Shown one piece after another: positions 24,736-33,588 of a stretch of DNA of 64,000 nt. Origin of the DNA: Alicyclobacillus sp. SO9 (GTDB taxonomy: Bacteria; Bacillota; Bacilli; Alicyclobacillales; Alicyclobacillaceae); assembly GCF_016406125.1 (NCBI RefSeq), contig NZ_CP066339.1:310001-374000 (forward strand), in the 5' to 3' direction. Both the position numbers and the translations under genes were made by a program. Numbering within the stretch: the stretch's first letter is position 1; each line of letters starts with the position of its first letter. Below the pieces are notes generated by a model. It was given only the letters and a program-made list of their open reading frames with translations. It had not been told where the DNA came from and ran no database searches.

Positions 24736-26831
24736 TCATCCTTGACAGCACCCTAGACCCCGCAAGGGATTGTAGGGGGGATTTTGCCCTACAGCACAAA
24801 TAGCCCCAAACGGATTGGGGCCGTAAGGATGGGATTCTCGTTAAACGAGTGTGCCTGAAGACGTGTTGCGTAGTTGGATTGCCTTGGCAGGAAGCGGGAT
24901 ACCCAGTGCCTTGAGGACCTCGCTTAGGTTCTGTGGTGGCGGTGGAACGCTGAGGAATTCTTTCCCGAGAAACTCGGCTTTCATCACGTGCCAACGCGAG
25001 AGGTCTTTCATGATTCGCTCGCCTGTGTACCAACGGTCATTCAGTTCCTCCAGCCGTTGCTCGCGCTCGTCTGCGTTGGTCATCTGCTCTGCTTCTTGCT
25101 CTTGCTGCGCCCACCCACGTCGGTACATCACTTGGATCTCTTGCTCGAACAGATAGGCAAGTACGCAGACGAAGATGTGCCCGCGCACACGTTTTTCATT
25201 CCAGTGGTACACCGGCCCTACATCCAGGAAGTTCTTGATCTCTCGAAAAGCCCGCTCTACGTTCATCAACGTTTTGTAGGAAGTAACCACCTGTTCGGCA
25301 GGGAGCAACGTGTTGGTCTTAATCACAAACTTTCCGTCGCGTAAGGCTTCTTTGGCGAGGGCCGCCTCATTCCATGTGTAGGAGAGCTTCTGTTCACTGA
25401 ACTCCACCTCAAGGAACCCCTGTACACCTTTTTTGGTGAGGATGTCACTGACTTTGAGCATGATGGACTGTGTACTTGCTTTTCGCCCGCGATGGGGCTT
25501 GTCCAACCACGTCTGGTAGTCCACCAATGCCTGTTCCGCTTCCTCCAATGCCGATGTGCGGAAGGCTTCATCCGCCTTCGCCTTCAGCGGATTGTAGCAG
25601 AGAATATAGCGCGCATCTTGCCCTTTCTCATCGTCTTCCACTGCAGATGCGGGCACTTCGAGATAGCTGAGATTTCCGCGCAGCTCAGTGTAGAGAGAGA
25701 GGTCACCGTACTGTGCCAATAAGGTGTCGCTAACCACGCGGCCACGTTTGTGGTAGCCCACAATATAGGGATACTCAAGCGCCGCCAACAACTCCGTGTT
25801 CTTTTTCGTGACCATACCGCGGTCTCCGACGAACACACATTGTTCAACGGAGAAGTCTTTCTTCAAACGCTCCAGAACTTCCTTGACGGTCTTTTTGTCC
25901 GGCGTGTTTCCCGCAAAGACTTCATGGGTAATTGGCAACCCATCCGGAGTCACAAGCAGACCCAGCTCGACCTGTTCCAGGTCCGGCCTGTGGGTTCGTG
26001 AATATCCATGCTTGCCAATTGGGCAGTGGTGGCCACTGAGGTGCGTACTGGTCAGGTCATAGAGTACAAGCGATAAACGAAAGTTCAAGAGGTCCGTGAG
26101 TCGTTGATAGATAAATGTCTCCAGTTCGGGCTTCATATCCATCAGGTGATCCAGCGCACGATAGAAATGTTGCAACTGCCAGGATTCACCTTCCTCCTCC
26201 GGAAGATACATGTCCTCAATCGTATGAAACAAATCCAACTTACTAGACGGATTCATCAAACGGTTACAGACCATGGCCTTTACATAGCGAGCTACGTCAA
26301 AGGTGACCTGACGGTCTTTGAGTCCGGTCTCTATCGCCTTGGTCAACCCAAGCTGATCCCACAAAAATTGAACCACGTAGGGAACGCCAAAAGAGAGGGT
26401 CGACTTGGGGTCAAAGTCCTCAATCGAACCAGAGGTACGGTTCTGTAGGAGCGATTCAAGGGTACGAATAAACTGCTCAATCTCTTGCTCAGAGTAGTTA
26501 TCGATGTTACCAAGACTGGCAATCCGACGCTTTTTAACGGTTTTTCCCTCGCGATAGGACTCAACAATATGCATATACCTGTAGGTACGACCATCGGGGC
26601 GTTTTGTGGATACAACTTGTGCGAACACTGGGCTCACCACCGCTCATAATATTACCTACAATTATACAATATAAATACTTTTATAACAAGGAAAAAGTTA
26701 TCCACTGTCCAAACACATTTTGACCTACATTTTTGAGCTCAAAACACAACTTATCAACAGAAAAACCGCGCAACGGCGCGGCTTCGGGATACTGATAACC
26801 TACTTTTCCACAGCTAAACTGTCAAAGATGA
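24736..26831 (-). mobile_element. IS1634-type insertion sequence, 2096 bp
   Basis: Ends are set by near-perfect inverted repeats, TCATCCTTGACAG at 24736-24748 and the complement of TCATCTTTGACAG at 26819-26831 (12 of 13 identical). They are flanked by an 8-bp direct repeat, GATTTAGC. One transposase gene fills most of the element on the minus strand. The intact ends, duplication and transposase all indicate a recent insertion. It sits inside the sulfotransferase gene. Confidence 0.9.
24841..26640 (-). CDS. IS1634-family transposase (IS4-type DDE)
   Basis: A 599-residue transposase. The N-terminal region starts VVSTKRPDGRTYRYMHIVES and YREGKTVKKRRIASLGNID, the usual opening of IS1634 proteins. 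The DDE catalytic core shows LVLYDLTSTHLSG (first Asp), CVFVGDRGMVTKKN (second Asp) and YKTLMNVERAFREIKNFLD (Glu in the Y-(2)-R-(3)-E-(6)-K type motif). It looks full length and probably active. Confidence 0.92.
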   Translation of the reverse strand: MVSPVFAQVVSTKRPDGRTYRYMHIVESYREGKTVKKRRIASLGNIDNYSEQEIEQFIRTLESLLQNRTSGSIEDFDPKSTLSFGVPYVVQFLWDQLGLTKAIETGLKDRQVTFDVARYVKAMVCNRLMNPSSKLDLFHTIEDMYLPEEEGESWQLQHFYRALDHLMDMKPELETFIYQRLTDLLNFRLSLVLYDLTSTHLSGHHCPIGKHGYSRTHRPDLEQVELGLLVTPDGLPITHEVFAGNTPDKKTVKEVLERLKKDFSVEQCVFVGDRGMVTKKNTELLAALEYPYIVGYHKRGRVVSDTLLAQYGDLSLYTELRGNLSYLEVPASAVEDDEKGQDARYILCYNPLKAKADEAFRTSALEEAEQALVDYQTWLDKPHRGRKASTQSIMLKVSDILTKKGVQGFLEVEFSEQKLSYTWNEAALAKEALRDGKFVIKTNTLLPAEQVVTSYKTLMNVERAFREIKNFLDVGPVYHWNEKRVRGHIFVCVLAYLFEQEIQVMYRRGWAQQEQEAEQMTNADEREQRLEELNDRWYTGERIMKDLSRWHVMKAEFLGKEFLSVPPPPQNLSEVLKALGIPLPAKAIQLRNTSSGTLV

Positions 26832-26839
26832 GATTTAGC
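26832..26839 (+). repeat. Target-site duplication, right copy
   Basis: GATTTAGC immediately after the right inverted repeat (ending 26831). The sulfotransferase reading frame resumes at 26840. Confidence 0.85.
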
Positions 26840-27164
26840 GATAAAGCCCAATCTCCTCAAGAAATTTTTCAAACCTTTTTTACCATCCGGCCTTCGTGTA
26901 AAACTTGTATCATCGCTTAAAGATTCGATTCCCTTACGGAAAATCCCCATACAACCTGAAACTTATCAGATGTTGGCTGGGATTTACCAACCTGAAATTT
27001 CAACTTTACAAGATATGTTTGGCCGGGATCTTTCGGGATGGAGTACAAGATATCTTTAGTCAACGTTATTTTGAAAACTCAGAAGGACTTGTAGTGTTGC
27101 CATTAATTTCCCATTTTTCAGTGTTTACATAAGACCTACTGAGACGGTATCGGGAGGGACTGCA

Positions 27165-27986
27165 TTGTCGTTTTCTGCTGTAATTGTTACCTACAACTCA
27201 CAAGAGATTATTGAAGACTGTCTTATTTCATTGAGAGACGCAATGACAGTTTATACGGGACAAACAGAAATAATAATAGTAGATAATAGTTCTTCTGATG
27301 ACGTATTCAATTTACTACAACAACTTCAAACTGCCTTCACGTTTCTTTTAATTCAGAGCGAAAACAAGGGATTTGGCAATGGGGTGAACTTGGGAACTAA
27401 ACACGCGCATGGGGACTACATCGTAGTATTGAACCCAGATGTGCGAGTGACCCGCAGCTTTTTTGTTGACCTTGAAAGTACTATTAGTGACTCTCCGAGA
27501 GCTGCTATTATAGGACCGAAGTTGCTAAATAGGGATGGGAGTGTTCAGCTCTCTTGCCGGCGTTTTCCATCTTTACTATCAGTATTGGGGAATCGAATCC
27601 CGTTTGCAACGAGAATGTCCATTGTTGATTTGCATGTGAATAGATATCTAATGAACGATTTTGAACATGATTCTGCCAAGACTGTACCATTCATTTTGGG
27701 TGCTTGTATGGTAATACGAAAGGCAGTTTTCGACGAAATAGGGGGATTCGACCAGAGCTACTTTCTCTACTACGAGGACGTTCAGTTATGTAAAGATGTC
27801 TGGTCTGCTGGGTGGGAGATATGGTATACACCGAAAGTGATGGCAGTGCATGATCACGCGCGCTCGAGTATTAGAATTTTCTCCAAAGCTTTTTGGCACC
27901 ATGTGAGAAGTTCAATGATATTTTACCGTAAAAATCCATTGGTGTTATTTACTTTGCCATCTGATGTGGACAGTATGAAGATGTAG
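27165..27986 (+). CDS. Glycosyltransferase family 2, rhamnosyltransferase-like
   Basis: A 273-residue GT-A fold enzyme from TTG 27165 with GGGAGGGAC upstream. It shows the nucleotide-binding FSAVIVTYNSQEIIEDCL, IIVDNSSSDD, the metal-binding-type segment GDYIVVLNPDVRV, and the acceptor-side GGFDQSYFLYYEDVQLCKDV. This last pattern is typical of WbbL-like rhamnosyltransferases that use dTDP-rhamnose, which the rml genes upstream would supply. Donor choice is inferred from similarity of pattern and context only. Confidence 0.85.
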   Translation: MSFSAVIVTYNSQEIIEDCLISLRDAMTVYTGQTEIIIVDNSSSDDVFNLLQQLQTAFTFLLIQSENKGFGNGVNLGTKHAHGDYIVVLNPDVRVTRSFFVDLESTISDSPRAAIIGPKLLNRDGSVQLSCRRFPSLLSVLGNRIPFATRMSIVDLHVNRYLMNDFEHDSAKTVPFILGACMVIRKAVFDEIGGFDQSYFLYYEDVQLCKDVWSAGWEIWYTPKVMAVHDHARSSIRIFSKAFWHHVRSSMIFYRKNPLVLFTLPSDVDSMKM

Positions 27987-28013
27987 TTCGTAAATAAGAA
28001 TTGGGAGATTACT

Positions 28014-28985
28014 ATGACACAATTGAAAGTGGAACAACGCGACATCGATGTGGATATATTGCTATCAACGTTCAATGGGGCCAACTATCTTAAAGAGCAG
28101 TTAGAATCAATCTTGTCTCAGACTTACCCGTATTGGCGTCTCATAATTAGAGATGATGGATCCACCGACGATACCCTTGAAATCATCAATGGGTTTATCG
28201 AACAAGAACGAGAGCGAGTCCTTCTCATTACGGACGATTTTCGGCGCTTGGGGCCATCCCTTAGTTTTAGTACGCTACTCAGCCGTGCCAATGCTCCATA
28301 CGTTATGCTTTGTGACCAAGATGATGTCTGGTTACCAGATAAAATTGAAATTTCTAGAGCAAAAATGAAAAACTTGGAGAAGGAAAATCCAGAATATCCG
28401 ATACTGATCCATACAGACCTGCAAGTAGTAGATGCAGCATTGAACAAAATCAATGATTCATTCTGGAAATTTCAAAATATAGATCCGAGAGTTTCAGAAT
28501 TGGGAACTTTACTTGTCCAGAACAATGTTACTGGGTGCACGGTCATGATCAATCATCAATTGAAAAAACTTGCCTATCCAATACCTCGCGGAGCGATTAT
28601 GCATGACTGGTGGTTGGCTCTTGTCGCCTCAGCGTTCGGTCACATTGAACCGGTAAAATCACCTAGTCTCAAATACCGGCAACATGCTTCCAACCAAGTT
28701 GGTGCTAGTGCATATGGGTTCAAACTGTTCTTAGGTAGGATAGCGGCATTTAAGACTCTCAAAAGGTCTGTTGATGATTGTAGAAACCAAGCAGGGGAAT
28801 TCTTAGATAAATTTCACGACTTACTCTCAAAAAATCAGGTGTGTACGCTAGAGGCATTTCAGGGGCTCAGTAGGGGTTCCTTTGTCAGTAAACTGTATCG
28901 TATTAATAAGTATAAGTTACACAAGCAGGGCCTTATTCGAAGACTTGCCTTCGTGGTTGTCGTAGCGCTAACCTATGAATCCTAA
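28014..28985 (+). CDS. Glycosyltransferase family 2
   Basis: A 323-residue GT2 enzyme. Motifs: VDILLSTFNGANYLKEQLES, IIRDDGSTDDT, YVMLCDQDDVWLPDKI with the DxD-type metal site, TGCTVMINHQLK, and MHDWWLALVASAFG, the usual acceptor/catalytic region of the family. The order of motifs matches capsule and O-antigen rhamnosyl- or glucosyltransferases. It starts 27 bases after the previous gene and is probably in the same transcript. Confidence 0.87.
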   Translation: MTQLKVEQRDIDVDILLSTFNGANYLKEQLESILSQTYPYWRLIIRDDGSTDDTLEIINGFIEQERERVLLITDDFRRLGPSLSFSTLLSRANAPYVMLCDQDDVWLPDKIEISRAKMKNLEKENPEYPILIHTDLQVVDAALNKINDSFWKFQNIDPRVSELGTLLVQNNVTGCTVMINHQLKKLAYPIPRGAIMHDWWLALVASAFGHIEPVKSPSLKYRQHASNQVGASAYGFKLFLGRIAAFKTLKRSVDDCRNQAGEFLDKFHDLLSKNQVCTLEAFQGLSRGSFVSKLYRINKYKLHKQGLIRRLAFVVVVALTYES

Positions 28986-29042
28986 AGCGAACCAATTAAG
29001 GGTGTTTTTCGTTCATTCTATTAATTTATCGGGGGGATTAAT

Positions 29043-30371
29043 TTGAGGAAGCAACGCGTAACACCACTTGGGCTGTTATCTTACGGCGTCTGGTTGCTTT
29101 TAATAGATGGAGCACTGCTTCCTCAATTTCAACTTTGGGTATTTCATAGAATCCTGATTACCTCGTATGTACTTAAACTTTCGGCTTTTGTGCTCGTCTT
29201 TGTTGGAGCATTTAGAGCAAAAAGCTTTAGAATCCCGAAGAAATTTATCTTTCTGTATTCTATATTTCTGTCCTACCTCTTGATCGAGTTGTTTTTGTAT
29301 AGCAGCTTCACCTCTTCGCATCTAACCTTGGCATATTGGATCTTTGGGTATGATTTGTACTATTTCGGGATCATTTTAATGCCCGTCGTTTTCAATTTGA
29401 AAAATGTCTTTAGTGAAAGAGCCGTCGTGGTACTGACGTTGCTGATTTCAATACCACTTATTGTGATCGGTATTCTCCAGTATATATATAATCAGCCACT
29501 CGTGCCCACGTCATCCCCTAGTGGCACGTTTCAGATACCTTCGTATATCTTCTTTGGTCAGATACGAGTCTTTTCTCTTTTTGGCTCCGGTCTGTCTTTT
29601 GGGAGTTTCATGGTATTTGTTATGGTGTTGTCTTTATCACAGTTAGGTAACATAAGGAATATATGGGGTAAAATAACTATTACAGGTATTTTGTCCGCAT
29701 CTACTTTTGAGATATATACAACATTTACAAGAAATGACTATGTTGAAGCGTTGGCAGTACTTATTTGTTGGGTACTCCTGAAAAAATCTCGGAAAAAATC
29801 TTGGCTGATACCATTACCAGTTTTGTTTGGATTAGTAGGGATATATCTTTTGTATTTTTATCAAGGTACAGGGTCGGGCGCGTCGCACATCTCTTCCACT
29901 TTGTCCTTAATGATCCGTCGTCAGGAGTGGGCGTATTGGGGTAGTCAGTGGTGGGGGAAAAGTATTTTCACTTTCCTGTTCGGAACAGGATATATACAAT
30001 CAAATAATTTTGTGTCACTTCGTGATATTACCATTGATAATTCATTCTTAGCCGTTGGATTACAAATAGGGCTTTGTGGTTTACTGTTATGGTTTGGTCT
30101 GATGTGGAAAATGTGGACTTTTGCGCTAGATGCGGCATTTAAAAATAAGACTGCGCTTTCTCTTTCGATTGCTGCCTTTATTTCAACTTGGATGCTTACT
30201 AATATGTTTAATCTCAGTACCGAACAGTACACCCTTGTATTTGTGCTTTTAGCTATAACTGGACTACACGAAAAACCAAACAGTTATGCAAGCGTTGCAA
30301 GCCTTAAAGAGCCTCTAGACCGAGGTTCCTCCACAGTTAAAGTTAATAGTCGTCCTGGCGAGGTGATGTAG
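29043..30371 (+). CDS. O-antigen polymerase/ligase-like membrane protein (Wzy-like)
   Basis: A 442-residue protein from TTG 29043 (GGGGG upstream) with about 10-11 hydrophobic helices. A long outside loop (FYQGTGSGASHISSTLSLMI to FGTGYIQSNNF) and the Wzy_C-type segment STFEIYTTFTRNDYVEALAV are visible. Wzy proteins join undecaprenyl-linked repeat units on the outer face of the membrane. Sequence conservation in this family is weak, so the call rests on topology and on the GT genes, flippase and initiating transferase around it. Confidence 0.75.
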   Translation: MRKQRVTPLGLLSYGVWLLLIDGALLPQFQLWVFHRILITSYVLKLSAFVLVFVGAFRAKSFRIPKKFIFLYSIFLSYLLIELFLYSSFTSSHLTLAYWIFGYDLYYFGIILMPVVFNLKNVFSERAVVVLTLLISIPLIVIGILQYIYNQPLVPTSSPSGTFQIPSYIFFGQIRVFSLFGSGLSFGSFMVFVMVLSLSQLGNIRNIWGKITITGILSASTFEIYTTFTRNDYVEALAVLICWVLLKKSRKKSWLIPLPVLFGLVGIYLLYFYQGTGSGASHISSTLSLMIRRQEWAYWGSQWWGKSIFTFLFGTGYIQSNNFVSLRDITIDNSFLAVGLQIGLCGLLLWFGLMWKMWTFALDAAFKNKTALSLSIAAFISTWMLTNMFNLSTEQYTLVFVLLAITGLHEKPNSYASVASLKEPLDRGSSTVKVNSRPGEVM

Positions 30372-30647
30372 ATCTGAGTGTAGCCATTTATTTATGCCGG
30401 TTTCTTATGAAGAACTCATTTTAGCGGGAGTAAGTGCTGGCCATGACGAGGTGCGAGTTAGCCATCACGGCCAAGTTAGCGTCTTCCACGAGCCACAGCA
30501 AGAAACAATATAGACTCCTGCTTTGGCGGTTTTGGTGCGAGATAAGTAGAGACTACGAGCCCATCGCATTTCAAGTGCATGTGAATGGGCACGATAGAAT
30601 CGTCTTAAGTGACCGCGTCGATACAAGGAGCATTTGTCGTAGTGCCC

Positions 30648-31967
30648 TTATAAATTCTTCCCACTCCTCAGCGTACCATAAAGGACCCCAAATATTGACG
30701 GCCACACCCTTAACCTTCTTACAACTGAAACATGCATCCACACGTTCCACAGAACCATGGAGAGCGTGCTAGCTACGGCAACTGCGTTTACTGAACCAAC
30801 GGTCTTTGCCGTAATGTAACAACCTAGTACGTTAACCAGTGCGGCCACACCAAAGATCCGAGTACTCACTCTGTGTTGGCCCGTAAGATTCAGAACATAG
30901 GCTACGGGGCCTGCAGCAGCATTTACAATCTGACCTATAAGAAGAATGTGTAAGACAACTTCTGCGTTAGAATACGCCGGTCCAAATATTCTAAGAACCG
31001 GACCAGTTAAGACATAAATTGTAGTTGCAATAAGTAATGTGGGAAAAAATGTTAAAAGTGCTGCTTTCGTTAGCTCTCGTTGAAGTTGCATGCGGTCTCT
31101 GCTAGCGTGAAGTGAGGCTATGTTTGGTGCAAATACTTGATTTACAGCCTGCAAAACAAAGCTTGCCAGCGCTGCAATTTTCGTTCCAATATTATAAAAT
31201 CCCGTGGCGGAAGGTTCCAACACGGATCCAATGACAATAACGTCTGCCTGTGCAAGAATGGTCTGAAATCCCACCATCAAGATCATGCTCGCAGAGACCG
31301 TTGTCCACTTCTTTACCAGATAAGTGTGAGTTGCAGACATCCATTCCCGGCCTCCCGCCTTCAAAAGAAATGGATAACATAGGAGGGCCAGACCATAGGA
31401 CACACACACGCTTAGAGCGACTAACGTTACGTTACTATTGCCTTCCAGCCAGAATATGAGTCCTACAATTGACAGTAGTAGTGCGGGTTGCAGCACGTTG
31501 TTCGGGAAAACGGACCCAGAGACAGAGCCCAGCCCCCTGGCCAACTGTGAGTAATATTGCGTTAAAGAGGTTAACGGTATGACTAATCCAAAAAGGACCG
31601 CGGCTTCAAGGCTTAACCCATGGGAGATGCTCCGGAAAAAAACAAAGGCACCCGTGCCCAGAATGCTCCCACCGACCAAGGTTGTAATAAAAGCGGTCTT
31701 TAGAAAACCACGTAGTTCAGCATACTTCTTCAGCCGAAGGTATTCTGGCACGAAGCGAATGACGGAGTTATTAAACCCCAGGGATGCAAACACGGCAAGA
31801 GTTGTCGTTACACTGATGGCGTATGAGTAAAGCCCGTAATCCTCAGGGGTATTGAGCCTCGTAAGAACAATCTGTAAAGCATAGGAAATTAGTTTTCCTG
31901 ATGACATTAGTAGAAAGGCCAATCCCGCCCGGCGAAATAGACTCAAAATAGACACATCCCCTAGCAT
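30648..31967 (-). CDS. Polysaccharide flippase, Wzx-like (MOP superfamily)
   Basis: A 439-residue membrane protein with about 12 predicted helices. It opens SILSLFRRAGLAFLLMSSGK and LISYALQIVLTRLNTPEDYG, the standard start of oligosaccharide flippases (one charged helix followed by LTRxLxPEDYGLYS). It would move the lipid-linked repeat unit across the membrane for Wzy. It is on the minus strand, convergent with the polymerase gene. The 275 bases between the two genes show no clear gene or strong terminator. Confidence 0.87.
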   Translation of the reverse strand: MLGDVSILSLFRRAGLAFLLMSSGKLISYALQIVLTRLNTPEDYGLYSYAISVTTTLAVFASLGFNNSVIRFVPEYLRLKKYAELRGFLKTAFITTLVGGSILGTGAFVFFRSISHGLSLEAAVLFGLVIPLTSLTQYYSQLARGLGSVSGSVFPNNVLQPALLLSIVGLIFWLEGNSNVTLVALSVCVSYGLALLCYPFLLKAGGREWMSATHTYLVKKWTTVSASMILMVGFQTILAQADVIVIGSVLEPSATGFYNIGTKIAALASFVLQAVNQVFAPNIASLHASRDRMQLQRELTKAALLTFFPTLLIATTIYVLTGPVLRIFGPAYSNAEVVLHILLIGQIVNAAAGPVAYVLNLTGQHRVSTRIFGVAALVNVLGCYITAKTVGSVNAVAVASTLSMVLWNVWMHVSVVRRLRVWPSIFGVLYGTLRSGKNL

Positions 31968-33588
31968 CTCTTCCCTAGATAATTCTACGGGTTAAACTGT
32001 GAAAGCCACGACTATTATACACGTTCCATCTCGTTAATTCAGATAATCGTCGGAAAAGGGGCTTCGTAGCGATCTATCGAAATCCTTTAACAATGACGCG
32101 TATATAAGTTTTGGGAGATGCTGATAATGCAATATACAGTGCTGGTAACACTCACGAAGAAGCTACCATGTGAAAACGAACCAACCTACTGCACCACCGC
32201 ACCGTTCCAAAGCGTTCATAGTAATCGTCCGGTGACTGCATTCCGTCCCAACAAGTATTAGTGCAATTGTAGCCGACAGAGAGTCGGTAGGTAGTATGCC
32301 CACTTTCCCTTCAAGCAAAGGTGACGTAGCCACGTCTGGACCCTCTGAATTTTGGGGCTGCGGAAACGGTGAAAAAGGATTCTCTTAAAGCGATTCCTCA
32401 ACGTATCCGAGATAGCTAAACATGTTCCGTTTTTTTACTTTTTAGGAAATTAGGTCCGGAAGCCGAGATCGGCAGCCGCGGCGCGGATTCATAGTTCAGA
32501 ACACGACCACGGAGGTCAAGACAACTGAACGACTAACTCAGGGCTGTCGGCAAGACATGGTAGGCCGACTCGGGTAGCGCCGCCAAATTAACTAAAAATT
32601 ATATAAATTGGCATAATAAAGCATGCCTGTAGTAACTCGCCTAGCTGAGCTATTATATCACCAGTGCGTCGAAAGAATTTACAGAAATTATACGGACTCA
32701 ACTTCAAATTCTCTGTACAACCATAAGGTCAACTAACTCTCTACGTTGTCAGCGTCTCATAGCTGAATTATATCGGGGGATGCATGTGTTGCCATAAAAA
32801 TCCTGATTCGACAGCACCGTCGCGTTCGAATTTGAGCCGACACTTCCTAGTCCAGCCACTGCTCTACTAGCTAAACTACGGATGCTGTTCGTCAAAATTT
32901 AGTCCCGGATAAGTCTACGCCAAACCGCACCATATCGAAAGGATTGTGGCTGAATATCCGCTGCATCTGAATGCGTTCACCAGCCAAGATATAGGACTTT
33001 ACCATGGTACGGCGAAACGTGTGTAGCGAACAGCGGACACCCGAAATGCGAGTGTTCTGGGTTTACCGCTAAGTGAACAAAACACTCTATCCGTTTCTAT
33101 TGGGCAGATGTCGAATGTTCGCGAAGAACACTCCTCAACTTTCTTTGAAACGATGCCCCCATCGCTGCTTCGCTTCCTTCGATGAAGCAGGATTCGTACT
33201 CCCTTCATACGGACGTCATCAAGTCCAACTTGACTCTGGCACTCGAGTACCAGTCTCCAGGGACAAGTGCATAATGGATGTGTGAATTTGCACACCAGTC
33301 TGCAGAAGGGAGCGATCTGTAAATTCTCGGAAATCGACTTTAAAAGCTCTATTTCGAAGGCGTTTTAGCCGCTTTAGTTCACCCTCCCACCGCCCCAGAA
33401 TCTTACCCACTCCTCAATTGGGCGATCCCAAGCCCCGTGGATTAACCACCGAAGTAAAATTTTAACACAACAAAGACTTCAAAGAAATCTCTGTCTTCCT
33501 TGTCAATCTTGGGGGGAAAGCCGGTAAACATGTCGAATACGAATTAGAGAAACGTATACTTTTACATACAGTCGGGTGATATACACAT
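31968..33588. other. 1.6 kb without a recognisable gene
   Basis: Open frames here are short (under about 100 codons), lack good ribosome binding sites and match nothing I recognise. Stops are frequent in all six frames. The composition is mixed, with no obvious inverted repeats at the edges. It probably holds decayed genes, plus the promoter of the sugar transferase at its right end (a TATACT box at about 33556-33561 without a convincing -35). Confidence 0.5.

Larger units (their letters stand above)
24050..27059 (+). pseudogene. PAPS-dependent sulfotransferase interrupted by an IS1634-type element
   Basis: The gene lies in two parts, 24050-24735 and 26840-27059. From TTG 24050 the first part gives DFFIVGAAKAGTSALDYFL (5'-phosphosulfate loop with Lys), HPDIYMSRLKESHYF, and IIIMLRNPMDRAYSAYMHLV (3'-phosphate region). 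It then runs through GVPSSRALYDLA into the transposon and stops at 24745. The second part continues in frame (AIKPNLLKKFFKPFLPSGLR...) to the family-typical end PETYQMLAGIYQPEISTLQD, MFGRDLSGW, stop at 27059. Joined through one copy of GATTTAGC, the frame is 906 bases, 301 residues, normal for the family. The N-terminal piece alone lacks the C-terminal helices and is probably inactive. Confidence 0.9.

Noticed and set aside
30434-30772. A 112-codon plus-strand frame between the Wzy- and Wzx-like genes
   Set aside because: It overlaps the end of the flippase gene antisense and has no ribosome binding site or recognised domain.
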